Positions 44,001 through 53,337 of a DNA stretch of 64,000 nt are shown in pieces; position 1 is the stretch's first letter; every line of letters starts with the position of its first letter. The notes beneath the pieces were generated by a model. It was not told where the DNA came from. It saw only the letters and a program-made list of their open reading frames with translations, and ran no database searches. Location: positions 479,001 through 543,000 of the forward strand of contig JAFCMP010000008.1 in assembly GCA_017506865.1 (NCBI GenBank), in the 5' to 3' direction. Origin of the DNA: Tribonema minus. Its lineage: Eukaryota > Sar > Xanthophyceae > Tribonematales > Tribonemataceae. A program made the position numbers and the translations under genes.

Positions 44001-45277
44001 ACTATGACGCCGCCATCGCGGCGGGCGCAGATGACGATGCTCGATGCTCATCCGCAGCATCTGATGATGATGATGATGCTCATCTACAAGTACTGATGGC
44101 GTTTACACATATCCCGCGCCTGCTCCCGCGTAGACGGTGGCTGCGTACTTTGAAGCCGCCATCGCAGCGGGTGCGGACCCCTCTGAAGCCGCCAAATGGA
44201 TTCTGGGGGACATTGCCGCCTACGTCAACAAGGCTGCCGTGGCGATCACCGACATTGGTCTCACGCCGCCGCTGCTGGCAGAAATGGTGACGCTCATTCA
44301 GGGTGGCAGAATCACCGGCAAAATTGCCAAGGAGCTTCTGCCGGAGCTGCTGGAGGGGGGGTGCGAGGGGGGGGTCGCGGCGGTGGTGAAGGAGCGCGGG
44401 ATGGAGGTTATAACTGACGTTACTGTCATCGAGGGGGTTGTTCGCGAGGTCATGGAGAAGAATGCTGACAAGGTGCGGTGCGGCAAGCCCACAACTTCAC
44501 CTTTGAAGTGGCGCGTGCATACAGTAGCTCGTGGAAGCACGCGCTTCATAGTTGAGGCGCATCGCCTTCCGCAACGGCTCACTGGCAAGGCAGCAATGAA
44601 TTGGTGATCACTAGCCGTGTAGTGAAAGGGAGCAGCAGGGCCAATGCATCATGGACATAACTGCACCCATGTGGCATGGCTGCACCACCTCCACCTGCCT
44701 AGATGAATGCAAAGTGTACCCCTCAAGCGTACGTGTAACTTCAAGAGTACTTGTAACTTCACGACCAAGACGTGCACACAGTTGCCTCCATGTCACGTGG
44801 CCGCACCACCCCATACATAAGACATGTCCAGGCTATTCAAGTGTGTGTGTACTGCGCAGTAGATGTGCACACATTAGTGCGCGCCATCGCATGCCAACCA
44901 CCGGTTTACTGCCCTGTGCTCATCTAAGAAACACCATACCATACCTATCGCGCGCATTGTGGCGTTGCAGGTTGAGCAATACCGCGGCGGCAAGGCGCAG
45001 CTCGTTGAGTAACGCACATTCGTGAGAACACCCCTGAAACCCCCTGTACCAGACGAAACATGAGCTGCCCATATTCCAACCTTCGAACGCCCTGTGCTCA
45101 TCTGACACCATACCATACGTACCTACGTGCTTGGCATTGCAGGTTGAGCAATATCGCGGCGGCAAGGCGCAGCTCGCGGGCTTCTTTGTGGGCCAGAGCA
45201 TGGCACTCAGCGGCAGCCGCGCAGATCCCGGGACGTTGCAGCGAGTCGTAAAAGCCATGCTCGACGGGACGCAATGA
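32039..45277 (+). CDS. gatB: Aspartyl/glutamyl-tRNA amidotransferase subunit B, organelle-targeted
   Basis: Ten exons: 32039..32250, 33347..33448, 34321..34542, 36102..36254, 38708..38823, 40740..40893, 41786..41873, 43134..43310, 44134..44472 and 45143..45277. They sum to 1698 nt, 565 aa plus TGA, with every phase consistent. GatB is the kinase/transamidase-partner subunit of GatCAB, which converts Glu-tRNA(Gln) (and Asp-tRNA(Asn)) to the amide form in organelles and bacteria. Seen: [13 protein letters not shown], zinc-site-like cysteines in CSTT...CPVC, SLIDFNRAG(I)[20 protein letters not shown](L)[30 protein letters not shown] and the C-terminal YqeY-like helix domain ending VEQYRGGK...FFVGQ. 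The leader [24 protein letters not shown] looks like a signal peptide, so plastid delivery via the ER is possible; a mitochondrial or dual location cannot be excluded. Introns are up to 2.5 kb and full of exon echoes. Confidence 0.95.
33435..33795 (+). repeat. Minisatellite made of the GatB exon 2 donor edge
   Basis: At least ten units of 24-36 bp with core GGTATGGCAAGGCGTATTGCAGGTATGTA or variants run from the last bases of exon 2 through 33790. Most units keep CAGGTA(T/C)G, so the intron starts with an array of potential donors. A C22 tract at 34281-34302 precedes the real acceptor of exon 3. Confidence 0.85.
34615..35080 (+). repeat. Echoes of GatB exon 3 donor edge
   Basis: The copy at 34633-34740 repeats about 100 bp of exon 3 (ATGGCGCTCGGCTGCAGCAT onward) but has an in-frame TAG in place of TAC, and keeps a GTGAGG donor. 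Shorter decayed copies lie at 34845-34895 and 34985-35080. A perfect telomeric run GGTTAGGGTTAGGGTTAGGGTTAGGG lies between them at 34946-34971. Confidence 0.85.
35262..35420 (-). repeat. Dispersed repeat family A, copy 3 (reverse)
   Basis: GAACGCTAAAAAGCTTGCACACAGAAGTC onward is the reverse complement of 5026-5195, inside GatB intron 3. Confidence 0.75.
35780..36045 (+). repeat. Upstream echoes of GatB exon 4
   Basis: The start of exon 4 (CAGGCCCATAGGTGAGCATG) is copied at 35951-36025 (CAGGCCCGTAGGCGAGCACGG, acceptor kept) and more weakly at 35786-35850 (GCGCATAGGCGAGGACGGGCG). Intron sequence upstream of each acceptor (GTGTGCGCTGTGC) is copied as well. Confidence 0.85.
36275..36660 (+). repeat. 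Downstream 90-bp tandem echoes of GatB exon 4
   Basis: The exon end from ATGAACCACCAGGGGGCGGG to AACAGGT is repeated about every 90-95 bp with starts near 36287, 36382, 36478 and 36555, each followed by CAACAGGTGACTGGC. The copies shorten and diverge to the right. All keep AACAGGTGA, a usable donor. Confidence 0.9.
38180..38545 (+). repeat. Upstream echoes of GatB exon 5
   Basis: The true exon start CAGGGCAGGTATACCTCTGGCGGAGATAGTGTC (38704) is copied at 38491-38540 (CAGGGCAGGAATACCGCTGGCGGAGATTGTGTC) and at about 38190-38232. Several CAGGCAGGCAT remnants lie between, mixed with CCCTAACCCTA-like motifs. Confidence 0.8.
38860..39200 (+). repeat. Downstream echoes of GatB exon 5
   Basis: The exon end ACATCGGGGCCAGTGACGGTGAGCACTGCCGCCTG (38808) recurs at 38978-39013 nearly intact, with partial copies at 38885-38910, 39065-39090 and 39163-39190. 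Confidence 0.85.
39755..40735 (+). repeat. At least seven upstream echoes of GatB exon 6
   Basis: CAGGCAA(CG/CA)TGGC(G/A)GAGG(G)CAGCCT(G) and the preceding TTGCTCAATT(C/T)TCCCTTACAC(A)... block recur near 39758, 39832, 39902, 40185, 40265, 40355, 40448, 40538 and 40633 before the true acceptor at 40738-40739. The last copies (40448, 40633) keep acceptor and exon start almost exactly. Spacing is about 70-100 bp. A family A repeat interrupts the series at 39968-40150. Confidence 0.9.
39968..40155 (+). repeat. Dispersed repeat family A, copy 4
   Basis: GAATCAAATGATCGTTGAGCTC through TTTAGCGTTCGAGGCATGGG matches copies 1 and 2. It splits the exon 6 echo series, so it inserted after part of that series had formed. 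Confidence 0.8.
40950..41030 (+). repeat. Downstream echo of GatB exon 6
   Basis: GGTGCAGGAGTCGACTG(A/G)CTACGAGATCATCCG at 40852 recurs at 40968-41012 with its donor AAGTGAGTG intact. Confidence 0.9.
41915..42365 (+). repeat. Downstream echoes of GatB exon 7
   Basis: The exon end AAAAAGTCACCAAGATCATGAGGGTCAAAGAGGTGAGA (41841) recurs at 41924-41965, 42224-42262 and 42322-42362, each with donor. An ATATAT tract at 42282-42298 lies within the array. Confidence 0.9.
42700..43130 (+). repeat. Upstream echoes of GatB exon 8
   Basis: The exon start GGGCGAGTCGGACTACCGCTACTTCCCAGAGCCGGACATC is echoed, with decay, near 42710 (CAGGGGGCCGGGACATAAG...CTTCCCAGAGCTGG), 42853 (CAGGGTGAAACGGGCCACCATTACTTCCTGCAGCCAGG), about 42955 and about 43045. 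Spacing is about 90-140 bp. Confidence 0.7.
43340..43650 (+). repeat. Downstream echoes of GatB exon 8
   Basis: GAACTGCCCGCTGAGAAGAGGGCGCGCTACCGC to GACGACCAGGTGAGC is copied at 43358-43450 almost exactly, at 43488-43568 with losses, and weakly at 43600-43650. Donors are kept in the first two copies. Confidence 0.9.
43945..44060 (+). repeat. Upstream echo of GatB exon 9
   Basis: The block TTTCCCGCGCCCGCTGCCGCGCAAACGGTCGCCGCGTACT at 43964 repeats the true acceptor region and exon 9 start (44110-44175). Here the acceptor TAG has become CAA, so this copy cannot splice at that point. Confidence 0.85.
44955..45012 (+). repeat. Echo of the GatB terminal exon with an early stop
   Basis: GCAGGTTGAGCAATACCGCGGCGGCAAGGCGCAGCTC is an almost exact copy of 45139-45175 with its acceptor. 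It then reads GTTGAGTAA, an in-frame stop. Splicing here would give a GatB ending [13 protein letters not shown], lacking the last 32 residues. Confidence 0.9.
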
Positions 45278-47244
45278 CCAGACCACACTGGTTCAACGTG
45301 ATTCATCTTCGTGGATTAATAAAATCAGCGGTGTGCATTCAAGGGTACGACAGCAGACTGCGCTGCATAGCGCCTGCGTTGCCTGTGGGAGGTTTGTGAA
45401 GGCCATGCTGCCGTGCCGTGGGACGCGGTTGCAACTCACCGTGTGTTTCACATTCATGAGTTGATCGCATTCATGAGTGAATGCACTCTGAAGCAGCTTA
45501 TGCGGACCCCAAAGTGGTGCAGTGACTTGCCGCAACGTGAAGATTACAGAAAAGTTGTGATGAATCACATTGTGCTCATATCATGCATTATTAATATCTT
45601 GTAAGAAATGCCTCTCAAGCTTGCTGGTCGCATGCATCACGTGCTGCTCTTGCTGGCCATGACTGGGATGTGAAACATTATCTGCATCCCTTTGTAGCAT
45701 GCACTGCAAGGCGGCAATTCGCACCATGTTGAGATAAATGGAGCGTTGTGACCCACACAACACTTGTGCTAGATCCTGAATCAAACCCACAAATGGGTAG
45801 CCGTGAATAAAAGGTCTATGTTCACAGTGACGAAAGTGGATGGTCACATGTGACTAAATGTGGGGCATCAAAGCAATGGCACCAAACAGGTAGGGATGAT
45901 GCTCAGCTCATATACAGACTCAGTGCGGCGCACGATTCACAATACACAAGGTGCAATGTATGGCAGGGACGCGAGCATGCAGCACCTGAGTCATCTAACC
46001 TTAGCCCTAACCGCAAACTGAAGGCAAATGCACACAGCAAGCACAGAGTTCACAGGGCACAGATACACACAAGCACCCCTCAAAATCAAGGCAAATAAAT
46101 GAACAGAGCAAGCACACCATCCACAGGGCACAGATACACACACACCTCAAAAACCAATGCCAGTGCACAGAGCAAGCACACAATACACTGCACAGATACA
46201 CACACAACTCAACACAAGGCAGATGCATACAGCAAGTGCGCAATTGACATGGCACAGATACACACACACACTCACACACAAATCCGTTGACACAAAAGCA
46301 CACCATGTCATTGCAAAATTGTCGTCGGGTGACCCAGCTTCCTCCGTGAGTAAAGCGAAAGCGAACGCGCTACCAACCATGAACGGAGTGCCTCCCCGCC
46401 TACGCTGTTCCGGTGTCCCATCAAGAAGAGAGTGTAAACTAACTTGTAGAACGCCCGGCTGGGGCGAAGCGAGACAAGACTCCTGCAAATCGGCAAAAAC
46501 TTTGCTCAGAAATGCAAAATGGTGGCGGCGGCAGCGCGCGGCCTATGCAAAAAGGGCAGCCACACGCGCGCGCCGTTGCCCGCCGCCTGTCCTCTCGTTT
46601 GTCGTGAATTCCACCACTCACCACTACGTACTGTTCCGCTGCGCTACATAGTGCTAGCGCTAGTGCCGCCACGCGGGGAGGGGGGGGGAGAGAGAGAGAG
46701 ACACTAAGCCTAACTGCCCATGATGGTTACAACAAACACACACGGAGGTGCTGTGCGTGCGAAAGCTACCACACTGCTACGCTGGGGTATTGTCGCACAG
46801 CCTTTGGGGGGGGGGGGGGGGGGGGGAGGGGGGAGCATGCCCCCGGCGCCGCAACCCTGCTGCAGCGCCCAAGCGACTCAAGTAAGTCGCCAAATGGTCT
46901 GGAAAGGGGGGGCATAGGGAGACAGAGGGGGAGAGAACCTCCCTAGCGGCGCCCAAAATAATAATCTACGGCGACAGCAGCTGCCGCCGCAATGCCGCCG
47001 CCGTGCTGCTAGTACACAATGCCGCCGCCGATGGCTGGTGGGCGCGGCCGCTGCCGCCGTCTGCTGCGCGAGGTGCTGCTGCTGAGGGCGCGCGCTGCCG
47101 CTGCCGCTGAAAGTGCCGCCGCCGCTGCCGCTGCTGCTGCCGCCGCTGCTCGTCCGCAGCGGCTGATGCCGCATGTCCGCTGCCGCTGCCGCCGCCGCGC
47201 CGCCGCCGAATGCGCGACGCGGCGCTGCTGCCGCCGCTGCCGCG
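45278..47244. other. Spacer between convergent genes
   Basis: No gene recognised between GatB (+) and the AGC kinase (-). It holds a tandem repeat (46016-46290), a G run at 46805-46827 and GCC/GCT-rich low-complexity sequence at about 46975-47230 close to the kinase stop codon. Confidence 0.55.
46016..46290. repeat. About 62-bp tandem repeat, four units
   Basis: Units share GCACAGATACACACAC(A) and A(G)AGCAAG(C/T)(A/G)C(A/G)CA, with repeats of the first block near 46067, 46130, 46192 and 46253. It is CA-rich and non-coding. Confidence 0.8.
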
Positions 47245-48972
47245 CTATTCGAAGGGCGCGATCTCCGCCTGCTTGGGCTCCGCCTGCGGCGGCGGCTGCG
47301 CGCGCACGAATGCAAAGCCGCGCAGCTCCTCCGTGAACAGCTGCTCCCAGCGGTGCTGGCGCGCCGCGGCCTCGTCCTCCGCGCCCCACCACGCGGGGCG
47401 CGCCGTGATCTGCGCGTTGAAGTTGGCAACGAGCGACTTGCGCGTCGACAGCGGCTTGTACGGAGGGCGCACGCTCTTGCGCAGCACCGCGTCCCAGTCC
47501 ACGCCCTCGAAGAAGGCGTGCGCGCGCACGTCGCCCCAGCCGCCGCCGCTGCTGCCGCCGCCGCTGCTGCCGCTGCTGCCGCCGCCGCTGCTGCTGCCGA
47601 GGCTGAGCGCCGCCGTCCCCGTGGATGAAGTTGACACGGTGGTCACATCGGAGCTGGGGCGTCGCGGCCCGGAGGCGATGGTGCCGAGGCGCTCCGCCGG
47701 AGACTGCGACAGGAGCGCCTGCGCCAGGCTCCAGGCGGCGGGCTCCATGCCGCGGGGGCGCTTGAAGTCGCCGCCGAGGATGCGCGCGGCGGTGGCGCCG
47801 CTGCCGGGGCGCGCCGTGTCGTCGCGGCAGTCGCCGTGGGAGGCGGACCAGAAGGGGCTGTGACCTGCGTAGAGCTCGTACACCATGCAGCCGAGCTGCC
47901 AGAAGTCGATGGAGAGGCCGTAGCCGATGCGGACGTTGGAGCGGCCCTCCTCGATCATCTCGGGCGCGAGGTAGTCGCGGGTGCCGCAGACGGTGTAGGT
48001 GAGGCCGTCGCGCGGCAGGCGCTTGGCGAGTCCCATGTCCGCGAGACAGAGGTTGCCCACCTTGTCGACCAGAACGTTCTCTGGCTTGAGATCGCGGTAG
48101 ACGATGTTGTGGGCGTGCAGATGGGACAGCGCTGAGGCCACCTGGCTGATGTAGAATCGTGCGATGGGTAGATTCATCCTCATATCCTTGCGCCTGATGA
48201 GCTCGAACATGTCGGCGCCGGGCATGAAGTCGAAGCCGTAGTAGAGGTAGTTGTCGTAGCGGAAGGCCAGCTGCAGGGTGATGACGAAGGGGTGCAGGGG
48301 CAGGCTGGCCAGCAACACCCTCTCCGTGAGGGCAGTGTGAAGTTGCATGCCTGGAGTGAGCTGTATTTCCTTGAGAGCCAAAAGCCCGTCGCGCCCCGTG
48401 CAGCCCTTCCTCTGCGCCAGCACCACCTTGCCGAAGTGGCCCTCGCCTATGGTGGACAGGATGGTCAGATCGTTGTGGGTGAACACTACTCTCGCCCTGT
48501 TAAGCTCCTTGAGCCAATTCGCCCGTGCGTCCGAGTTGGAAGCTGCAAGGTGGAGGGTCAAGGTGCCGCCGGGGACGTCGATGCTGAAGGGATAGAAGCC
48601 CTTGCGAGTGGCTGCATCGTTGGCGCGTATGGCGCCGGTGCCGGCGATGTCGTGCAGAGCCACGCGCCTGCTGCTCTTGCTGCTAGAAAGGCTCCGAAGG
48701 CCTCCGCCCTTGCTCTTGTAGATGACAAGCACAGTACCCCTGAGCTCCACGTGCTCTGCTGTCGTCCTCCAGGTGGAAGGGAACCCTCTGCGTCGCCGCC
48801 GTAGCTGGCCTTCCGCTGAGGGCAGCGTGCGCGCCAGCATCGGGCCCAGCTGCGCTGCAGCGGCAAAGAAGCCCATGTTCGATGTACATTGGGATGAGCA
48901 CTCTGCCGTGTCGGATCCCGAGGCATCGCAGCAGCCCTCGCGCTGCTGCATGGCCGCTCTTGCCGCTAGCAT
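47245..48972 (-). CDS. PH-domain AGC-family protein kinase (PKB/Akt-like layout)
   Basis: Single exon of 575 aa starting at ATG 48972. A PH-like domain spans about 60-160 (start RGFPSTW, end WLKELNRARV). The kinase domain starts near 165: GEGHFGKV glycine loop, Lys201 in ALKEI, YRDLKPEN with Asp294, the Mg motif as DMG (312-314) rather than DFG, CGTRDYLAPE with activation-loop Thr327, and an AGC C-terminal tail. The order PH then kinase then tail is that of PKB/Akt, which acts at phosphoinositide membranes. Odd points: Met in DMG, a Ser/Gly insert (about 440-478) encoded by GCC/GCT repeats, and a hydrophobic motif LRGFAFV where Ala stands in place of the phosphorylated Ser/Thr. Catalytic residues are otherwise complete. 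The 5' third is duplicated at 52.2-52.6 kb. Confidence 0.9.
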   Translation of the reverse strand: MLAARAAMQQREGCCDASGSDTAECSSQCTSNMGFFAAAAQLGPMLARTLPSAEGQLRRRRRGFPSTWRTTAEHVELRGTVLVIYKSKGGGLRSLSSSKSSRRVALHDIAGTGAIRANDAATRKGFYPFSIDVPGGTLTLHLAASNSDARANWLKELNRARVVFTHNDLTILSTIGEGHFGKVVLAQRKGCTGRDGLLALKEIQLTPGMQLHTALTERVLLASLPLHPFVITLQLAFRYDNYLYYGFDFMPGADMFELIRRKDMRMNLPIARFYISQVASALSHLHAHNIVYRDLKPENVLVDKVGNLCLADMGLAKRLPRDGLTYTVCGTRDYLAPEMIEEGRSNVRIGYGLSIDFWQLGCMVYELYAGHSPFWSASHGDCRDDTARPGSGATAARILGGDFKRPRGMEPAAWSLAQALLSQSPAERLGTIASGPRRPSSDVTTVSTSSTGTAALSLGSSSGGGSSGSSGGGSSGGGWGDVRAHAFFEGVDWDAVLRKSVRPPYKPLSTRKSLVANFNAQITARPAWWGAEDEAAARQHRWEQLFTEELRGFAFVRAQPPPQAEPKQAEIAPFE

Positions 48973-49925
48973 GGCGAGGTGCGGCGATGCGTCTGGGCTG
49001 CACAGCAGGCGGGTGTGTGTGTCGACTGCTGATCTTTCTTTCTCGATCCGGTCTTGAGGGGTTGCGCAGAGACCTGAAATCTGGAAAAATGTGCCGGACC
49101 GCAGCTTTCAGGTCAATTCAATTAGAGCGAACCAAAGGCCCAGCATCATCCAGGCGGGTAATCACACCAAACCAGTATGAAATAGCCGTCATGCATGCGC
49201 ACGCAGCTCAACAAAAGGCTCCCTTGGGCTACAGTCAGCCCGAGAGTAGCGGTTTCATCTTGAAGATCTTCGAAGAAAGCCCAGTTCACACGCTGGGGAT
49301 TTGCAGGATCTGCCTCCCTGCGGCGACTGGGGCTGTGCCGCCCTGGCTCAGCGCTGCGCTCTCGACCACTGTTGTCTGATACTACACAGAGCATCGCGCT
49401 AGCTCGCTTGTGTCAGTCACGCCCGAGTGCGTGTGCCGCGCACGATTTGCCTCTTGATTTCGGCGGGGCAGGAGGCACAGCGGAGCAGAGCTGTGTTTGA
49501 TGTACCACTTGCTGTGCGATTGCAAAGTGATGATCATTGATACTGGAACAAATCGAGACAGAGAGTAGTCTTTCAATTCAGATCAAGGCGTAGGCAACAA
49601 CACCTGCGAGCGTGCCTCCCGTTGATGCATCGTCTGCGTAGAATGGAAATCAAGATGCTTCGAAATGAATGCCGCCTGCCGCCACAAGCGTGATGCTCTT
49701 TCATTTTACCGCCTGGCTCCCGCTCCACGTGCGCGCTGCATCGACATGCCAGTGACGGGCGGGGGGCGGTTTCCCTGGCTTCTGCTGGCGGGATGCGCGG
49801 TGTACAGCAATGTACCTGTCAGGGGAATCCGATCTCTTGTATGTAATGTGATGTCCCGATGGCAATGTTGTCATCCATGTGTTGCATGTACAGACTGGAC
49901 CACAAGAATGCCTACCATGCAAGTT
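48558..49925. repeat. Segmental duplication, copy A (intact locus)
   Basis: Runs from the 5' third of the AGC kinase through its upstream region. It matches 52199-53337 and then 54834-55062 almost base for base (for example 48655-49400 against 52296-53038). This copy has no insertion at 49695-49700. Confidence 0.9.
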
Positions 49926-52198
49926 TGTGCACAACTATTGTAATAATCATCAAACAATCTTGACTGAACAGGAGGCTCTCTCAGCACAAAGATTTGGAGC
50001 CCCCAGCTTGCATGCAGGATTTTTGTGCAGCAAACTTCACCGTAGATATATCAGATGTGATACTGCACTTCTCCCTTGCTGGGACTCAGGCACTCTTGAG
50101 CTGCTAAAAACTGCCAGTTCCTCACTGGAACGTGTGTGTATACTACAGTGTCCACCGCCGCAGGCAGGTGCGACTGCGCCTGCCACGTGGTATACATGCG
50201 GCAGCGGCAGCTGCAACAGCGGCAGCACCTGTTTACAGGACCAGCGGCGGTGGCCGCTGTTGTCGAAGCTGCAGGGGCGGCCGTAAATGGCGCAGCCGTA
50301 CCACCCTAGCGGAAGCCTGAGAAGGCGCATCTGCACCTCAGCTCCAGCGGCCGCGGCGGCAGCAGCACCAGCAGCAGCAGTAGCACGCACCGCAGCGACT
50401 CTCAGAGGCTAGCGGCTCCAGCAGCAGCTCCATCGACAGCGGCGGCAGCAGGCCCAGCACATGGCGCAGCTGCACGGGCAGCACCAGCAGCATGGTCACC
50501 GGTACCAGTGGCAGCTGTTGCGTGCGCAGGCAACACTGTTGCAGCATGCCTCCGAAGTCAGCGGCAGCTGCAGCAACTGCAACAGGGGCAGCGGCAGCAG
50601 GCGACGCCGCGGCCGCAGCAGTTCTGATGGCACTGCAGTAGCGGCAGCGGCGGTGACAGTGGCCAACTCCAAAGGGGCAGGCGACACAGCTGCCCCGGCG
50701 GCAGCACCAGCATCAGCAGCAGTGGCGGCAGGCGGCGCAGCCGCTGCTCCAAACCCAGCGCGAGTGCCTGCAGCATGCTGCAGCCTGATCGGCTGCGGCA
50801 GCCTTCATTGCAGGTGCACCTGCACATTTCACCCTGTCAACTTGAATGCTACAAGATGCAGCGGCATCAGAGGTGGTGCGCCTGCCCTGCATGCAGACAA
50901 TTGCCACAGCTGCAGTGCCGCATCTCTGCGTGCGGCAACCCTCAATAAGTGTAAGCGCTTATAAGCATATGTTGATCCAAGGTTGACAGGAGAGCAGGAG
51001 CACAACTTGAATGAGATAGTTTCAAGGATTTGAAATGCTCTATGGCAAGGTGTACTTTTTATTAATTCTCGCTCAGGGCGCGAAAAAGCCCAGATGATTG
51101 GCATCTAGCTGTAAGGAATCTACATGTCGTATGACAGTCTAAAAGTGTCGCAACGACAATGTGTACATGAGGTCCCCGACGTTGGCAATGTGCGCACAGG
51201 TGTTGTCGATGCAACGCATCTCGGTACCTGTACGACATTCACCTGGGCGCACAGCAACACAAATCCACGCACCGTGTGACACAGAAGTGCTGTTTGTATT
51301 ATGTCATAGCAGACACAATGGCATATGCGACGGTACATGACTCTGTACCGTAGTAAAAACTTCAAAAGCATAACAGCAAAGCAGATTTCAGAGCCCTTCG
51401 CTTGCTTGTACCTTATCTTAGGACAGGTATCTCACTCAGGTCCCGAGATATTGTTGAGTCGGATCTAGATCCTCGGCCTTGTGTTGTCATTACAATGGCC
51501 ATTGCCAGTGCGGCTTGCCTTTATTGCTTGAAATGTGCTCCTGACGTTTCAGAGGATGAAGTGTTAACTTTATGGTTTAATGCTTACAGGCAATTTGCTG
51601 CTGCATAATGCATGATGTAGCATTGCAGCTCACAAGGTGCGCAAGGCGAAATGATGTGCATCAGCCAGGCATGCTGACCTGGTAAACTGGCGTCGAGAGA
51701 AACCAGAAGTATCTTCCTGCACAAACATGACCCTCCTTACGACTCGACAAACGCATTAAACTCATACATGATGCGACAGGCTGCAAGTCCCGGCACTCTC
51801 GCTGGCAGTCCGCCGCCCGACACCCTAGTTAACTAATGTCGATCCATGATGCGCCGAGTACAACCCACTGTGGCTGCGCTGAACCGGTCAGTGTCCTTAC
51901 TGAGAACAGCACTGACTGTCGCTGCTGTCTGCGATGTCGCAAAGGGTGAATGGCGCTCGCTCGCGCAACATTTATCTCATCAACACAAATCCGACGAAGT
52001 TGAAGCTGAGCCACGGTTTGTCCACCCTGTGAGCCCGTCCGCCCCGTGGGACAGTCGATGCGTCGGCAGCGGCTCAAGGCCATGATGGTGGTGTCCTGTG
52101 TTTTCCCGATGGATGGATGATGTGTCCGAGAAAACTTGGGCTTGGAGAGGAGAGTCACAGTTGCGGTTTGCAGTTGTCGACAAATATTGGTAGCTGAG
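48973..52198. other. Upstream region of the AGC kinase and spacer, no gene seen
   Basis: To about 49925 this belongs to duplication copy A. Then 50130-50960 is CAG/CGG-rich low-complexity DNA whose Ala/Gln/Ser frames look like simple repeats. Repeat family B copy 2 is at 51056-51160. A short frame 51402-51608 (MLVPYLRTG...) has no recognisable motif. Confidence 0.45.
51056..51160 (+). repeat. Dispersed repeat family B, copy 2
   Basis: Matches 26534-26660 with very few differences and lacks the internal GTAAGGAATCTACATGTC duplication. Confidence 0.85.
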
Positions 52199-52610
52199 GT
52201 CAAAGGTGCCGCCGAGGACGTCGATGCTGAAGGGATAGAAGCCTTGCGAGGGGCTGCATGGTTGGCGCGGATGGCGGTCGTGCCGGCGATGTCGTGCAGA
52301 GCCACTCGCCTGCTGCTCTTGCTGCTAGAAAGGCTCCGAAGGCCTCCGCCTTTGCTCTTGTAGATAAGCACAGTACCCCTGAGCTCCACGTGCTCTGCTG
52401 TCGTCCTCCAGGTGGAAGGAACCCTCTGCATCGCCGCCGTAGCTGGCCTTCCGCTGAGGGCAGCGTGCGCGCCAGCATCGGGCCCAGCTGCGCTGCAGCG
52501 GCAAAGAAGCCCATGTTCGATGTACATTGGGATGAGCACTCTGCCGTGTCGGATCCCGAGGCATCGCAGCAGCCCTCGCGCTGCTGCATGGCCGCTCTTG
52601 CCGCTAGCAT
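52199..52610 (-). pseudogene. Truncated duplicate of the AGC kinase 5' end
   Basis: Starts with the same ATG and MLAARAAMQQREGCC... as the intact kinase. A one-base loss near 52420 (GGAAGGAACC against GGAAGGGAACC) shifts the frame inside the PH domain, and further small deletions follow. Homology stops near 52199, within the PH domain, so no kinase domain is present. Confidence 0.88.
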
Positions 52611-53337
52611 GGCGAGGTGCGGCGATGCGTCTGGGCTGCACAGCAGGCGGGTGTGTGTGTCGACTGCTGATCTTTCTTTCTCGATCCGGTCTTGAGGGGT
52701 TGCGCAGAGACCTGAAATCTGGAAGAATGTGCCGGACCGCAGCTTTCAGGTCAATTCAATTAGAGCGAACCAAAGGCCCAGCATCATCCGGGCGTGTAAT
52801 CACACCAAACCAGTATGAAATAGCCGTCATGCATGCGCACGCAGCTCAACAAAAGGCTCCCTTGGGCTACAGTCAGCCCGAGAGTAGCGGTTTCATCTTG
52901 AAGATCTTCGAAGAAAGCCCAGTTCACACGCTGGGGATCTGCAGGATCTGCCTCCCTGCGGCGACTGGGGCTGTGCCGCCCTGGCTCAGCGCTGCGCTCT
53001 CGACCACTGTTATCTGATACTACACAGAGCATCGCGCTAGCTCGCTTGTGTCAGTCACGCCCGAGTGCGTGTGCCGCGCACGATTTGCCTCTTGATTTCG
53101 GCGGGGCAGGAGGCACAGCGGAGCAGAGCTGTGTTTGATGTACCACTTGCTGTGCGATTGCAAAGTGATGATCATTGATGTTGGAACAAACCGAGACAGA
53201 GAGTAGTCATTCAATTCAGATCAAGGCGTAGGCAACAAGACCTGCGAGCGTGCCTCCCGTTGATGCAGTGTCTGCGTAGCATGGAAATCAAGATGCTTCG
53301 AAAATGAATGCCGCCTGCCGCCACAGCGTGATGCTCT

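Noticed and set aside
47210-47863. Long plus-strand open frame over the AGC kinase C terminus
   Set aside because: Antisense shadow of a clear kinase; composition follows GCC/GCT repeats.
50130-50964. Gln/Ala-rich frame as a possible gene
   Set aside because: Built from CAG/CGG simple repeats on both strands, with no ordered segment or splice support.
51829-52641. 270-codon minus-strand frame in duplication copy B
   Set aside because: It runs in a different frame from the kinase and arises by shifting through the truncated duplicate.
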